Source of the DNA: Lucifuga dentata | Taxonomy: Eukaryota > Chordata > Actinopteri > Ophidiiformes > Bythitidae | DNA: 64,000 nt | NCBI GenBank assembly: GCA_014773175.1 | Contig: VXCM01002182.1 | Location: 1-64,000 of the forward strand | Direction: 5' to 3' | In this document: positions 1-13,560 of the stretch, in pieces | Position numbering within the stretch: position 1 is the first letter of the stretch | Layout of the letters: each line of letters starts with the position of its first letter | Translations under genes and position numbers: made by a program | Notes under the pieces: generated by a model | The model's database searches: none | The model's input: the letters and a program-made list of their open reading frames with translations, nothing else | What the model was told of the DNA's origin: nothing

Positions 1-110
1 GGAGGCAGATGATTCGCTGTGGTGACCCCTGAAGGGAAAGCCGAAAGGAAAAGAAGAGGAGGAGAATCCGGATCGAGGGGCAGATCCAGTTATTTTCCAA
101 ATGATACTTT
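1..110. repeat. 3' tail of a dispersed teleost repeat
   Basis: The first ~75 bases read like a repeat end often seen in teleost introns (a block around CTGTGGTGACCCCTGAAGGG followed by GCCGAAAGGAAAAGAAGAGG and a purine-rich tail). Recognition is from memory of fish sequence; I cannot assign the family. The element is cut by the window edge. Confidence 0.45.
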
Positions 111-3100
111 AACAGTGCAAGGCAGGGTTTTTTTGTTTTTTTTTTTAAATATTTTTGTCAATTTGTTTAACCACAGTAGACCTGTAGTATTAATTTAGTA
201 ATAATTAAAAAAAATCATCAGGTCTAATAGGACCATCAATAGTTTTTAAAATCACTGTTTCTCATGATAAATAAAACAACTAACCCCTCTTGCTATTATA
301 GTCGTTTCTTTCTCATTAGTTATTTCTCTCTCTTTAGACAATTACATTATTAGAATGAGACAAATTTTGTCAGGGTTTATTCAGCTTTGGCAGAGGAATC
401 CGTGCTAATGGATGACCGTCTAGTTATAAAAGCTTATTGAGCAGCCAAATAAAATAATGCCAAACAATGAAATGTATGAGATTTCAGTCCAGGGCCCTTC
501 GCTTGGTGAGAAACACGTAAGTGTGACGTATAGCACAGGTGATTTACTGCTTCAGTCTCCACACATACACAAGAATAAAGATGTGTTCATAGCTGAAAGC
601 AGACAAGACACTCACTCACCAGGGGGCTTGATGACTAATCAGTCCAGAACTAATAATGTAAAGTCTACAGTTGTTTCCATTTCAGGCTTATCAGACAGCT
701 ATAACGCAGACAGGTCATAAACTCATCCATCTATAGTATGATGTCATCCTTAGATGAATGACATGCAGTGCCTAATAAGGTAGTGCAAGGGGTGAACAGA
801 AACACTGAAATGAACACCCCAGCACCTGGTTATTAGCTTTTCTAAAAGGCTACCGTCAGTATGACAGAAATCTGTGCTGCAGTCTGACTGTGGTTCTTGG
901 TGTGAGGGACACAAAGCATCCCTTCTTACAGAAAAACCTCTGATGCAAAACCAGTCTTTTCGTACATGTTCAACAACAACCGCATCAAAGAAATAGTCAA
1001 TATTTTCCAGCCTGATCTCGCATATAAGAGAAATTCCTCTCATTTTTACAGCTAAATATGACTTCCTTCTCTGAAAACATGATAAGACACAGCTTGTACT
1101 GTTACTGTGACGTTCTTTGTTGGTTGTGACGTGCTGCGATGAGGAAACATGCATTTTCTCATAGACTCATGCAAATCAGCCTCTATGTGGATAGTCTTGC
1201 AAACTTTTTACAGCATCTATAAGACCGCTTATGTAACACTGTCGACTTGACTTAAGGTGTTAGGAAATTAACTAGACACAGACGAGGTTAATAACAATGT
1301 CAGTCAAAAGATTATAGTGGAGGTTCCAAACAGTCTCTTGAAAACTGGTTAAAGCACCAAGCACAAACTATAATGTCTGTAAAGCTACATTAGTGATGTA
1401 AGTGTTGTGTTCATCCTGGCATACCTTAAAGAGCGCAGTGATGATGTTCATCCATCCAACCGAGCAAAATATAAGGACAACCAATTCCTGGATGACTTCT
1501 AAATCACATCTGTCCAGCTAATCTCCAATCTCTCCTACTTGTATGATCAGACTTTTAATATGATGAGTTCACTTCAGAAGTAAAGACGGGTTGTCTTCCA
1601 GCGAGACACACCTTTATGACTTTATTAAGGTGTGCTGACTCTGACCCTATGTCATAGTTCTCTAGTATTTTCTTCTGAGACTCCTATATCATGTCCAAAA
1701 AAACCTCAAATATCATGTGTCCTCCTGCCTGGCTTAAGCGATTTTTGTTTTCTAACCAAATGAGGGGTAAACAACAGTCTATAGCCATGTCCAGCATGCA
1801 AATGCTCATCCTAAAGGTACACTGGAACATGGAACAAGGCTCCTCTCTCTCTCTCTCTCTCAAAATTTATACTCCAATTAAGGCAAAAAGTTAATCTTTT
1901 TTTCAAATTGAAACAATTTAAATTGGCATAAATTGATACTGCTGTACTTTCAACAACAGATCTAGAGTATAAGACTGTAAAGCCATTTACTTGATTATGT
2001 AAACGCTCCATTCTGTGCATGCATTTCCTCACTTGGTGTACTTCCTCTTGCCAATTTAGCAAAGAGTCAGAATCCTATTAATTCCATCTGTGTATTACGC
2101 CACTTTTTTTTTTTTTTTTTTTNTTTTTTTTTTTTTTTTTTGCTAAATCGTAGTACAGACAAAAATCAGAGTATCGTGTGTATGTAAACTTACTGACTGA
2201 CAGCAGATAACAGGAGCCAGAAACACCCTGACTCCTTTATGTATAAGCTTCCTTTGGTGAGTCTATCATTTCATCTGAACATTAAGAGTAAAAGTGACAG
2301 CACTGTGGACAGAACATGCCAGTAAAACAAGCCCTTGCCTGCTGTATTAGTAACTCTTTACAGAGCTTTTCCCATCTGATTCATACTGACTCGTGGATCA
2401 AATGGAAACGTATTTGAACGCAGCTAACAATGAATCACATCCAGACACCTTGTGATATTCCACCAGACACATTGTACACACATTGTGCTTAGCCACTTAA
2501 AACAGAAATATGAAACACTGTAATTCAACGCTTGATTTCACCATATTGAGTCATTTGTTAAGATTAATTAATCGCCCTGGGTTCCTGGCAGCAGGGTTTA
2601 AAGAAATATTTCTTCATATCTTATTTTTTTGTACCTTTAGGGTACAAATGATTATTGCAAGTGCTGATCTTGTGGGACGCGTCTAAACCAACAGAAATGT
2701 CCTCAGTAACATTTACAACTTCTCCTCACAACACACTCTGACGAAAATCATAGTTACAAGAACATTTCTGTTGGCTTTCCATCTGTTTCCCTTTACTGTG
2801 CAAGCGCACTGACTATTTTGTGGAGATTCCTACTGGCCATAAAGAAAACGCTAAAGTGTGTAACAAGCTGGAAAAGCCTGGTATGTAATTGGTTGGTTAG
2901 TACAATCACTCGCAAGCAAGGGGGGAAACACACAACTTCAGTCTGACTGTTGAGGTGACTGTTGATTGCTAATTTGTCTTTCAGAGCCAAGGGCCTAGAG
3001 CCTGACCCTGTTTTTCTGAGGAACAAAGAGGGAATCATGTTTTGCTCGACATCTTAATAAAGCCTTCCGCCCTCAAGATTCTTTTTGAACTTCCTCCTTC

Positions 3101-6100
3101 AACACCCCACCACAACCTCTGGCTCTCAACTCCTCCCCCATGACTGCTGGAAGAGGTCGGGGGTAATCTTGAACGGATCCCCTTGGGAAAAACTCCTCCC
3201 CACCTGGCAACGGTGAACGTCTGCCCCTCAGGAGGACAGGAGGCACAAACATAAAGGGTGTCTCAGAGGATTAGGCCTCCAGTCTTCACAGGCCATTATC
3301 AACCAGCATGAGTCAGAACGCTGGTGATTAGCCACCGAGACCAATGGCCTGGATTGATTTCTTATCCCTTGACGGAAGAGAAACTTTGAAGCTTTCTGCT
3401 TTGACAGTGCTTTATACAAAATGGCTTTATTTAGAACTCCCTTTGCCTAAACAAGGAGCTTTCCATGCCACGTTAATAATCAGCCTGAAGGTCGGTAAAT
3501 AAACCGCAGCAGACAACAGAGGCTGAATACACACAGGCTGGACCTGCATTCCAATCCGACAGTCAAGGTCAAAACATGTATTGGAAGTTTTGGGGGATTT
3601 TGCTGTTTAAAAGTGAAACTATTTTGTTGTTGGCATAGTCTACAAATGTCACTCATTTACAGAGAGCAGTTACAATCAAGATGCTTGCTTTACTTTGTTT
3701 CAATTCCTAAAAAAAAAAATAATAATTGCGTAAAAAAAATATTGCTGCAGATGTCACAATCGTTGTAGGGGAGGAAAAAGTTACATGAAATAACTTTTGT
3801 CTGTCAGAAAAATTAATATGAAGTGATCAACATTAGATGTCCGTGTGTGTACTATGATAAAAGACGGGATCAAAAGAGTGTGAGTGAGAGGTTTCAGGGC
3901 TTGTAAAGTGAATAAAAAGACAAAGCTCCTCAAAAAGCTCAGATTTAATCCTGTAAGCCTCCCCTGCGCTCCTAAAGGATCCAGCCGTGCCAGCTGATCT
4001 CAATGCATAGGCATGTGATGATCCATTTAGGAACTCCCCCCCCCCCCCCCCNCCCCAGGAGCCCTGCAGGCATGCAGCCAGCCCTGGATCTATTCAAAGT
4101 CCCATTTTCTTAGGATGCTACAGGCCATCTGGGGCTGATGGAGGTCTGAGGTGTGAGTCTATTGTAAACTTTTCCACTAGATTGACAGTCTACAACCAAA
4201 CTGCCGTCCTGTTAGCACCTCTCTGCAGAGTCCACACAGGCTGGTGGTAGGACAGCTGTGTGAAGTGTGGAGGGGAGAAGGTCAGCAAGGAACCTCCCCC
4301 CCCCCCCCNAAATTTACCTCCCATGAGGCTGTTGCTTGCTTCTTTATTTGCTTAACAGGACTAAATAAGCAAATCTTTCCCCAAAGATAAAAAAATATTA
4401 GTGGTATTATTAGGCCTTCACTGGATTAGCGCCATGTCTGCAGTGTTTTGTTGCCAGTATTTTTATGTATTGCATGATTACAAAACTGAAAGTTAGCTGA
4501 TAAAGGGTTTTATAGATTCAAATGAGTTTCCAAGAGGCCATCCAACAGGAACACCCTGAGCAGAGAGCCTGGAACTAATGTGGGTAATCCACCGGAAGAG
4601 CTCTACAGGAGGAATGCTATTGTAGAAGGCAGTAAAATCATTTACATTGAAATAAATGTTTTTGTAAGGAGTACGGGAATCGGGGGCCAAACAATGAAAT
4701 GAAATACAGTGAATGTGGAGCTGTAGAAATTCCAATACAACAAGGATTCTGCTTTATAAAGAATTACCTAAACATACAACAGCAGTAGGTGAGCTGCATA
4801 TGTCGGACAAGGTGAGCTGGAATTTTCTCCGTTCACAACTTTGAAACTTTACCGAACAGGAGCTGCTTCAGGATCACCTGAGGCAGCCTGAGATTAATGT
4901 TACAGGCAATTAAGCGGTAAAAGAGTTCCGGTCTAGGAGCTCGACTAACAAGCCCATTCAGAGATGCAGCCATCCCTGCCATCATCTTTCTGTGTGCACA
5001 GCTCTACGCCCGCTGGTCTGGAAAAGCTGCACTGAATGCTGCTGATCCATCCGACCCCCAGAAACCCTTTAAAGCTGTATTCTGCACACACAGCTACATT
5101 CCTGCCAGGGGTTAAGTAGGTCAAAGGGAACCCTTATCTTTGAGAGAGATGCTTCATGCTGCATCAGGTTTGCTGATGCCTGGCCAAGCAACTGTTCTTT
5201 TATTGATAGACCAGGTGTTCATTAGCTTTACAACATGTGGGATACATTACATTATAATCATGTTGGCTGACCATATTGAGAGAATTTCAACTTATTCAGG
5301 TCATCTGTTTCTTTAGGAGTAAGAAATTCATATTCTTTGTTTTTCAAGAACAGTTGGTACGTTTACATGCACACTATAATCTGATTTTTAATTATGGCAA
5401 AAAATGTGGAGTAACGTGAATGGAATTAAAAGAATCCCATCATTTGCCTAACACATGTGACTGGTTGCTGCATCGACTTACAAGCGGAAGCACACCAGGT
5501 AAGAAAATGCATGTGTGGACTGCTTACATATTAACTTACAATCATCTGTTACTGTGAGTACACTAGTGTTAATTGAAGCAGATTTCAATCAGATTCTGGT
5601 TTTTACATGCCATTTGGAATAAAAATGATTCCCTGCCTTAATCGGAGAAAAGAACTGAGTGTTTGCCTTTATGCATGTTTCTTCAGACGATACATGGCAA
5701 CATCCTGTGGCTGTTAGGGGCAAAGTTAATTCCCACAGTTATAGATGAGTACTCATTTCATAACCCTGTGACCCTTCAGTGCATTGAAGTTGGGTGGTCA
5801 CCCCGACCTTTTTGTTTACCCTGACCAAATGAAGGCTCACTTTTAGCGTGTGCATTCCTCCCGCCTCATACCAATCATCACTTCACACAGAAACAACATT
5901 CCCAGCTGCTGTGGCCCTTAATTACCGGTACCTTCCATCCATCCACAGCAACCAAGGTCAGTCAGTCACACTTTAACTCCTTCTGTAATGCCAACATGAT
6001 TTCATATTAGAGATGTGAGCTGTAAGAATGTGTAGCTGGTGCTGAGTGGCCTTTAGAGGAAATGGAGACACAAATTTTCACGAGGGCAGCACACGTCTCC

Positions 6101-9100
6101 CTCAGCCAACAGCCTCTTTTGGCTGAAGCTGAACCAAAGGCACAGGCGAGGAGGGAAAAAGGGAACCATTGACACATTGGTATTCTTTAGCCAAAGTGGA
6201 AGCCCAGTGCCAAATGTGTTCAGTAGAGGGGAGAAGCGGCGTGGGGGTGGTGGAGGGGCAGAGGCACAGCACAGGGAAACAGATACAAAGAGGCCCTGTG
6301 TCAATGCAGTGGCAGACTTTTGCCTGAAGATAACAAACACTAAAATAATATGTAATTTGAGTGAGCGACCTCCCAGCATACAAGGTCAGCACCGACAGCT
6401 AGACTAACCATCTTAGCTGTCGGTGATTCTGACACGTTCTGGTTTGATGTACGAGTATTCAGAGGTTTCAGCTGTATGAAGTGGGCTGGCCAAGCTCCAC
6501 AGCCACACAAAGAGCCTCTCTGCCGGCCGGGACTGTAGGAGGGGATTCATTGCTCTCTCAGCTCGGCCTCTCAAAGCCTGGAGATTTCCTCTATTCTTCC
6601 ATTTCCAACATTTTTCCACTTACCTCTGCTGCATTTCAGCCTGAAATTAGTATACTGCACTTGGTAACAAGATATACCAGTAGGAAAGAAAATTACTTAT
6701 GAAAAGCCATTAATATACAAAAGGACCATACTGGTGATTTTGCATGTTTAAGCCCAATAAATGCTACCCATATATACATTATGTTACTGACAACCATTTT
6801 CCAAAACATAAAACCGTATTTTAGTTTTCCTTTTATTTTGCCAAATCTTTCAACATCAAATGTTCAGGTGATACACTCACCTTAAAATTCAATGTTTCGC
6901 CTGCTAACACGTACATATAGATATAGAGGGGAGGATCATTTTTCATTTCTCGGTAAAGGCAGTCTTCTCTTGGGACTATATTCCCTGGCAGAGACATATA
7001 TTTTCTTCCATACAGCTCTGTGTTGGACCGGTTAATAAAGTTACTTCAACAAAAAATTTAAAAGATGTCACGTTTTCTGTGATACTTATCTCACGCATGT
7101 TTCAAGTCTCTACAATTTGATTTTAATGGTGTACTGGAGAGAACTGAAATCAGTCTGGAAGGTAGGAAAAACAATTCTAATATTCACCACACTAGTAATA
7201 AGTTTGGGAAATGGTTGTCAGTAATGTAATGTGTTTGTATATATTGTATATATTGGGCTCAAATGTGCAAAACCACCGGAATGCTCTTTAAGACTGGCCA
7301 TTTAACAAGAAAATTTAACAACTGCATTGACCTTACCTTCCCCCATCGGGCCCTGATGGAGAACAGTGTGGGACCCCTCTGGCATGGCACTCAGGCCTCT
7401 GAAGCTGACAAAAAAAAAAAAAAANAAAAAAAAAAAAAAGAAAAATGTCAGACACAATCAGGTACTTCTTGGTAAGGCTTACAGACAAGCAATGTTGATC
7501 TTCCAGATTCTTGGCTGGTTCCAAAGATTTTCTTTTATAATGTTTTTTTTAGTTTCGTCATGTGACCTGTGCTTCGTCAACTAGCCTGATTCAGCCGCAG
7601 CCTTATCAAGCCTTATATAAAAGGGAAATTCTTCTCATTCCACTGCTCTGGGTTAACTCCTGCCAGCCACTTGGTAATGTATAGAGCAGCAGGGGCTCGT
7701 AGGGAGAGTGTGACATGAGCTCATGCTAATCAGCAGAGAAAGGGCACGAGGGGGACATCACGATGAAATGGGAGTCTAACATATAATTACAGTTACATGA
7801 ATAGATGCTCAAAGGATTCAGCAGCTCCAAAGCCAAAGATGAATAGATTTAAGAACCTCTGTGACTCTGAGCTCTGCTACTAATCATCTTTATCTTTAAA
7901 TGTACATCACAGCAATGCATGTGAAATCAGAGAATCCCGCTGTGCAGCAAGTTTCTCACATCACTGCCTCGCTGGCTCCTTACAGCAAAATACCACGGAG
8001 GCTGTGCCTGAGAAATTGTGTCCCTGTGATTCCTGGTGAGCCTCTGGCTTTTTAAACATCACATATTTGTTCCAGCCAGATCAGAGAAGCAGGAATTCTT
8101 CAGGGATTAGGATGGACATTGTTCCTAGCGCATTTGCTGGCTGCCATCCCGAGCTGACAGGCCGAGTGGAGCCAACGGCCTGCAGGAGAAGGATCGCCAA
8201 TTAAGATGTGCAGGAATGAGAAGAGAAAAGTCACAGGGCTAAACTGCAAGTTAAGATCACTCATTCAAGCAGAGTGTGTTTTACGAGAGAAGAAACGCCG
8301 CAGAAAACTATAAAACTCGCTGGTCTTATTTGTTCATCTGACATAAAGCACAACAAGAGAGGAACGAAACTGTACTGTGTGTTCATTTAAGGACTCCAAC
8401 ACCAGCTATATAATGACTTAACTCATTTTTCTATCAAAGTATTCAGTTAAAAAAATGCAAAAAATTTAAAAACCATTTTTAATGAAGCGGATCCAGAACA
8501 CTGAACAGTGTTTTCAACTAAACTGTGAGAAAAGTCATAAGCTCTGCAATATGTATACCATCTTTTTTTCATTGCAGTGAGATTATGCTGTAAATTTTCT
8601 GTTGATAATGATAATTTTTCAATATCAATTACTGCTCTTTTTCATCATTGCTTTGTATGTATTTTACACATGATTATATCTCAAAACTGAATAACGTGGG
8701 GATAAATCACCATTTTCACCTTTTTGTACTTTAAATGGTCAGACTGAATTAGGATCTCATTTTATTAAAAGGAAAACAAATGCTGTAAGACGGTAATGCT
8801 TAGCTTAGCCACTGCAGCATAGAATGACATTCTTGAAGGCTGAGGTCTCCTCCAGCCTTTCACAAAGCTTAGCCAATTGATTTTGAAGTGGCGGGCCAGT
8901 TTGTATAACCTGCAGGAGTGGCCTTATGTTCACATTGAAGGGCGGCTTTGAACTTGTACTAGTGAACAGTGAACTAATGAAATCCTCTGATAATCCCACT
9001 TGCTACATGACCAAACCAAACTATGATCATCTGTCTCTGTGGGAGGTTAGAATAGAGATAACAGGCTCAGAGTGAAGATATAGATGTCTGGGCCTTGAAA

Positions 9101-9649
9101 ATGTTTTTTTTTTTTTTTNTTTTTTTTTTTTTTGTTTTTTTTTAAATTATTTGTCTAACTAAAGACTGCAGGTGTAGCTCAAAAGAACTTTGGGTAGAGA
9201 AAGTAAAAATGTCCTACAGGACATGGCGCAGCAGTATAACCCACAATCTTAACACATCTGGACGGAATTCAACAATCGTAACTCATTAACCTTCACCCCC
9301 CTTTTGCTGACATATGGCAGTTCCAAATCCTTGTTTTTTTTAGGAAGGGAGGCACGGCCAACTTTGAATGCTAAAGAAAACACACCATACAGGCCAACAT
9401 TCATGCCATGCTGGCCACCTGTGCTCCATCCAGCGGCCATTTCACACAAATGGAGAGCATTTGGTTCCCACAGCTGATTACCGTCTTAACCGCAGCATGA
9501 ACCTCCCATATGGGAATCTGCAACTGGCTCTCTAATAGAGGACAGATGCTAGAAGAGCCAATCTGATGGTTATTAAAAAAAAGAGCCGCAATGGATCACT
9601 GCTTCAGAACGTTCTTGTTCATCTAATCTCCAATCTTAACACTGGCCCA

Positions 9650-9776
9650 GGTGGCCAAAACCTGAATTCCTTCTAAAAAAAAAACAAAAAAAAACCAAGA
9701 GGTAGTTGCTAGNGGTGGCCAAAACCTGAATTCCTTCTAAAAAAAAAACAAAAAAAAACCAAGAGGTAGTTGCTAG
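9650..9776. repeat. False tandem duplication at a one-N contig join
   Basis: Bases 9650-9712 and 9714-9776 are identical 63 bp copies separated by a single N at 9713. This is the pattern left when two overlapping contigs are abutted with one N instead of being merged. The true sequence probably has one copy. Confidence 0.85.
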
Positions 9777-12439
9777 CCAAGACAGAGATGAGAATTTGTG
9801 CAAATAAAGAGGAAACACCAAGACCTCACCACAAATGAGCTAAAAGCCTCACTCTGAGAAAACACACATAAACACCTTGAGCCGAGACCTCAGGCCTGAC
9901 ATGTTACATGAAAAAGTCCTTGGGGAGTGATGATCTGGGGCATCTTTCACCTTAGACAGCCCATCGGGGTTATGAGAGAAGCGAAACCAGCCACTGTCTC
10001 CTCAGAGGACGCCTGAGGAAATCCAGACTTCTGCTCTCAGGCAAACATGCCACTTTCTCTGTCTGTCCAGGAAGGATTACAGAGGAGGGGCACAGACAAG
10101 ACAGGAAGGATCTGACATCACATTTAACCAAAACAGCTTTTCTGTTTATCAAGGCTGCTGCCAATCTGCGGACTGTGTTTGGATCAAATCCGCCAATGAA
10201 AATCTCTGATGTAGTCAAAGGGCTGCAGGCTTGACTCAGCATCTGACCTTCATTCTATCACACACCAAACGGGAAAATTAACCTGCATTTCTCGCAGCAA
10301 CTAATGATCCAAACTAATGACCCAAAGAGCAACCAACCAAGCAAGCAAATAGTTTTTTCTTGTGCAGAATGAGTTGATGGGGGTAGAGGCTAAAAACTAT
10401 GTGCTCATCTCTCATGGTTGCTGAAATACCACATCAGATGCATAGACCCTCTGCAGCAACAAGGCCCAGGGAGAATCATCTTGATGTATGACATAAGCCC
10501 CTTGGGATGTCTACAGCCAGACATGGGGGGTGGGGAGTGGGGGGCTTATCTAAGACACCATCAGTCAAGGTGGATGTTTACATTCAGGCCAAATAAAATT
10601 CCAACCTGAGATGGCAGGCTGAAGTCCAAAGTTCTTCCGGCTAACTGAGACAGAAAGTCTTTATTATTTCAGCATGGGTGCCATGTTTATCTTGCTTGAC
10701 CTCTCTCTTATCCTCTTACCCCGTGTACCCCCCATGGAAAACAGCCTGTGTCAAACAGCCTTTTCTGCGGGTGCCCTCTTTCCCACATTACTCCTGCGAC
10801 ACAAGAGCCCAAAGAGGCTAACAGCTTTTCATTCACTGGGGGAAAACAATAAACCCAGATGGTGTCTCTTCATCTCAATCAAATCCTCCACTCCTGGAAT
10901 AATGCTGCCTGCTGATTTCTCACACTAAACTTATGAGGCTCTTATGTTAGTCCACTTAAGTACAAACTCTGAGCGTGCTGCTAAGATGGGGCGATAAGTC
11001 CATCCCACTGAACACCCACTAAGCACTGTGAAGATAAACACAACCTTGCCAACATGGTGCAAATACTACCAACCCCAAATAGCCCCAACAGCAGAATAAT
11101 CATTATCCACTGATTAAAAAAAAAAAAGCAATAGCAGTCATTTTTTACGTCCCTATTAATGACTTATGATCGAAGAATCCAGATTTGGGAATGCATACCT
11201 GGCACGTGAAGATGCCAAGTGCCATCTTAACTGGCAAATGACAACTGAAGACTTCCAGTTCTTAGAAATTATAAACGGTAGACAACCAGAGGGCGAGTAG
11301 TCCTCCATAATGTCCTGCAGTGTTTGCAAGAGGAGGGAGAAGGCTGCTGGTTAAAATTAGAGAGCAAGCCTTCAAAACAGAATTGGAGCGTGCCCATTTA
11401 AAGAAGCATTACACATGTTGGCCTTGGTGGGGGCTTGTCAAGATCATAGCAGCAAAAACACTCACTCTGGCCTCCCATGGGTGTCTGGAATGCTAAATCA
11501 CTTACGGCCCTCACTCACTCTCCATTTTCAAACAAACACAATGTTCACAAGTCTCTTTTAAAGTTGACCTTTAACACTCCCAGTGTAGTCGTAGCTGCAA
11601 GTTGCAAAAGCCAGCACCTCAGAGTCAAACGAAATCCAGGTTTATGCTACTTTCCTCTAAGCAGCATCAAAATGAGCTACATTTCTACATTTCACCAGTA
11701 AATATTTAGAAGGCGACTTGTGAAAAGCTTAGAAGCAGATTAGAAAAGTTTTTTAAAGCCTCCAGAGCTGAACCTGCAGCTTGCAATCTGCAGCTCTGAC
11801 ATTTTTATAGTTGCTGAAGGAAGTAAAGCAAATGCCAACTCTGAGTCCATGAGAGCCAAGACACACTTGGGCAGGTTTCTGCCTGGACCACCTGGAATGG
11901 GACACTTTTGCTATGCATGATCCCCTGGAAGAGAGTCCAGTTCATTCTACTGAGGCCACATTTATCTGAAACCAACTTGAGACGTTATTGTCTGAAAGGT
12001 CAAGTGAGGTCAAAGAAGTAAAAGATGGAACTTTTCAGTGGTAACTGATTGATTTTGTGCCATTCTTCCTAAACAGCTGGTGAGGAAATCCATTGACCTA
12101 CAAACAGCCCATATTTAAAACCATGCTTTCTCTCACTGGGATGCTCCTTAAAACGAGCCATTGAAAAAGCAATTAGGCTTGCTGAGGCTGAGTATGGGCA
12201 CCATAGGGGGGAAACTGGATGCAAGAAAAGAGGGAAGTGGCAAATGATTAAGCTGCAGCATGGAGGTCATTTCTTTCTCACACTGCCAGTCTGACTTCCC
12301 GGATGAAGCTGGAAAATCTCACTCCCTAAAAAAGCCCACAGATCCCAGCAGCTGATCAAAGTTCGGTCAACTAAGAGTGCTTCCTCTCAAAGACAAACAT
12401 CACTTATCTGACTGAAACTCTTGCTGCTGCCAGGACCTC

Positions 12440-12885
12440 TAAACTTGAAGGTGACTGGTGATGAGCTTATTTTAATTCACCGTATCTATATAATACTACA
12501 GTCTTTGCTGTACATTTTCATATTCATACACAGCTTCTCAGTCATTTTCCATTTATCACTCATTCTGTAATGTACTTATATCTGCTGCCTATATTTATAA
12601 ACATTTTATTTTTTGTTTTTATTTAAATGTTTACTTAGTTAGGGACTGATGCAGAGACAGGTAATTCATAGAAAAACCTATGCTGCACATCATAGCATTT
12701 TTAGACAGGGCTAATTTGCAAAGCTTGTCTCCAGTTGGACTTTCACAAAGATACATAATCCACAATACCATATAACATTAGAATAATTATAAAACAAAAT
12801 AAAATACATACTTATGCTGGGCATAACTGACATTATATGAACAGTACTTGTGCTGTGGCAATAAAGTTGAATCTAATTTAAAAGC
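12440..12885 (+). repeat. Truncated retroposon 3' end (LINE-like tail)
   Basis: The stretch ends with TGTGGCAATAAAGTTGAATC, a 3' tail type familiar from teleost LINE copies that end in an AATAAA-containing block. The preceding ~400 bases are AT-rich and non-coding, like the 3' UTR of such elements. The upstream limit is a guess and the family is not assigned. Confidence 0.4.
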
Positions 12886-13309
12886 AAAAATGTATCTAAA
12901 ATCCGTATGTAAACTCTGGAAAGAGAGAGGTAAGCAGATCATGAGGAATGTGAGTAATATTTTACATGAGTTCAGTACAATCCGTGCTGGTTTTATACGT
13001 AAAATACCGAGCATTGATTCATGTTTTGTAACTTTCACCATTTGCAGCTTTCTGGCTCAGTAGCTATGCTAATATGAAGAAGTAAGTAATAATAAGCTAG
13101 TAAAACTGAATTCTTTTCAGTTTATTGATTTTAATAATAAATCAGACCGAGACGCGGCTGGCAGAGCTCAGAATATGTCAGAAAAACTTCAACACATTCA
13201 TCTCAACGCCATCAATACAGAGATATTAGAAAACGCAAACTGGAAATCTTTAGCCGTTTGTGCTGAAACTTAATAAAACCCGAGTTATGTTCAAAAGCAG
13301 AGCACTTAC

Positions 13310-13560
13310 CGACTTTGCCAACTCCGTCCCTCCCAACAAGTTTGCTCAGAATCTTCTCTGTAGTTTCCTTTTGAAAATCTTCAGGTTATTCCATTAAGTT
13401 TGTTATTTTCACATTGTAAAGTCTATCGCACACACGCACACACACATCCAGCTCAGATCATCAGCTCGCCGCTTTCAGCAACCAAACGCTCAAACATCTT
13501 TGAGAACAGCGAAGATCTCATGATGCTTTCAGGGCAGGCTCGAACTATAAGGTTCTGCGA
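13310..13560 (-). other. Candidate orphan exon (minus strand) with a strong splice donor
   Basis: On the minus strand a non-repetitive stretch ends in GGCAAAGTCG followed by the consensus donor GTAAGTGC at 13309-13302. No long frame covers the stretch, so it would be a 5' untranslated or non-coding exon. The segment around it (13140-13560) is less AT-rich than its neighbours and holds a short CA run. Its downstream partner exons were not found in 1-13.3 kb and may lie beyond the left edge. The 5' limit is arbitrary. It could equally be a chance match. Confidence 0.3.

Larger units (their letters stand above)
111..13309. other. Gene-free 13 kb left of spint1
   Basis: I find no convincing protein-coding exon here on either strand. 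The open frames are short, lack splice signals in phase and match no family I know. Single-N joins lie in homopolymers at 2123 (T), 4052 and 4309 (C), 7425 (A) and 9119 (T), and a duplicated join lies at 9713. Stretches of balanced base composition, for example near 3950-4020, 8080-8220 and 11390-11520, look less degenerate than their surroundings and could be conserved non-coding elements, but that is only an impression. If the candidate exon at 13310-13560 is real, this tract may be its long first intron. Human RHOV, which lies next to SPINT1, is not visible. Confidence 0.5.

Noticed and set aside
750..1154. 134-codon minus-strand frame
   Set aside because: It has no family resemblance, splice context or codon bias and lies in the gene-free left part; a chance frame is the simplest reading.
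13310..13345. Minus-strand reading resembling a P-loop (GRDGVGK)
   Set aside because: Considered as a GTPase (rhov) exon, but the frame does not continue into a GTPase domain upstream or downstream, so the likeness is probably chance.
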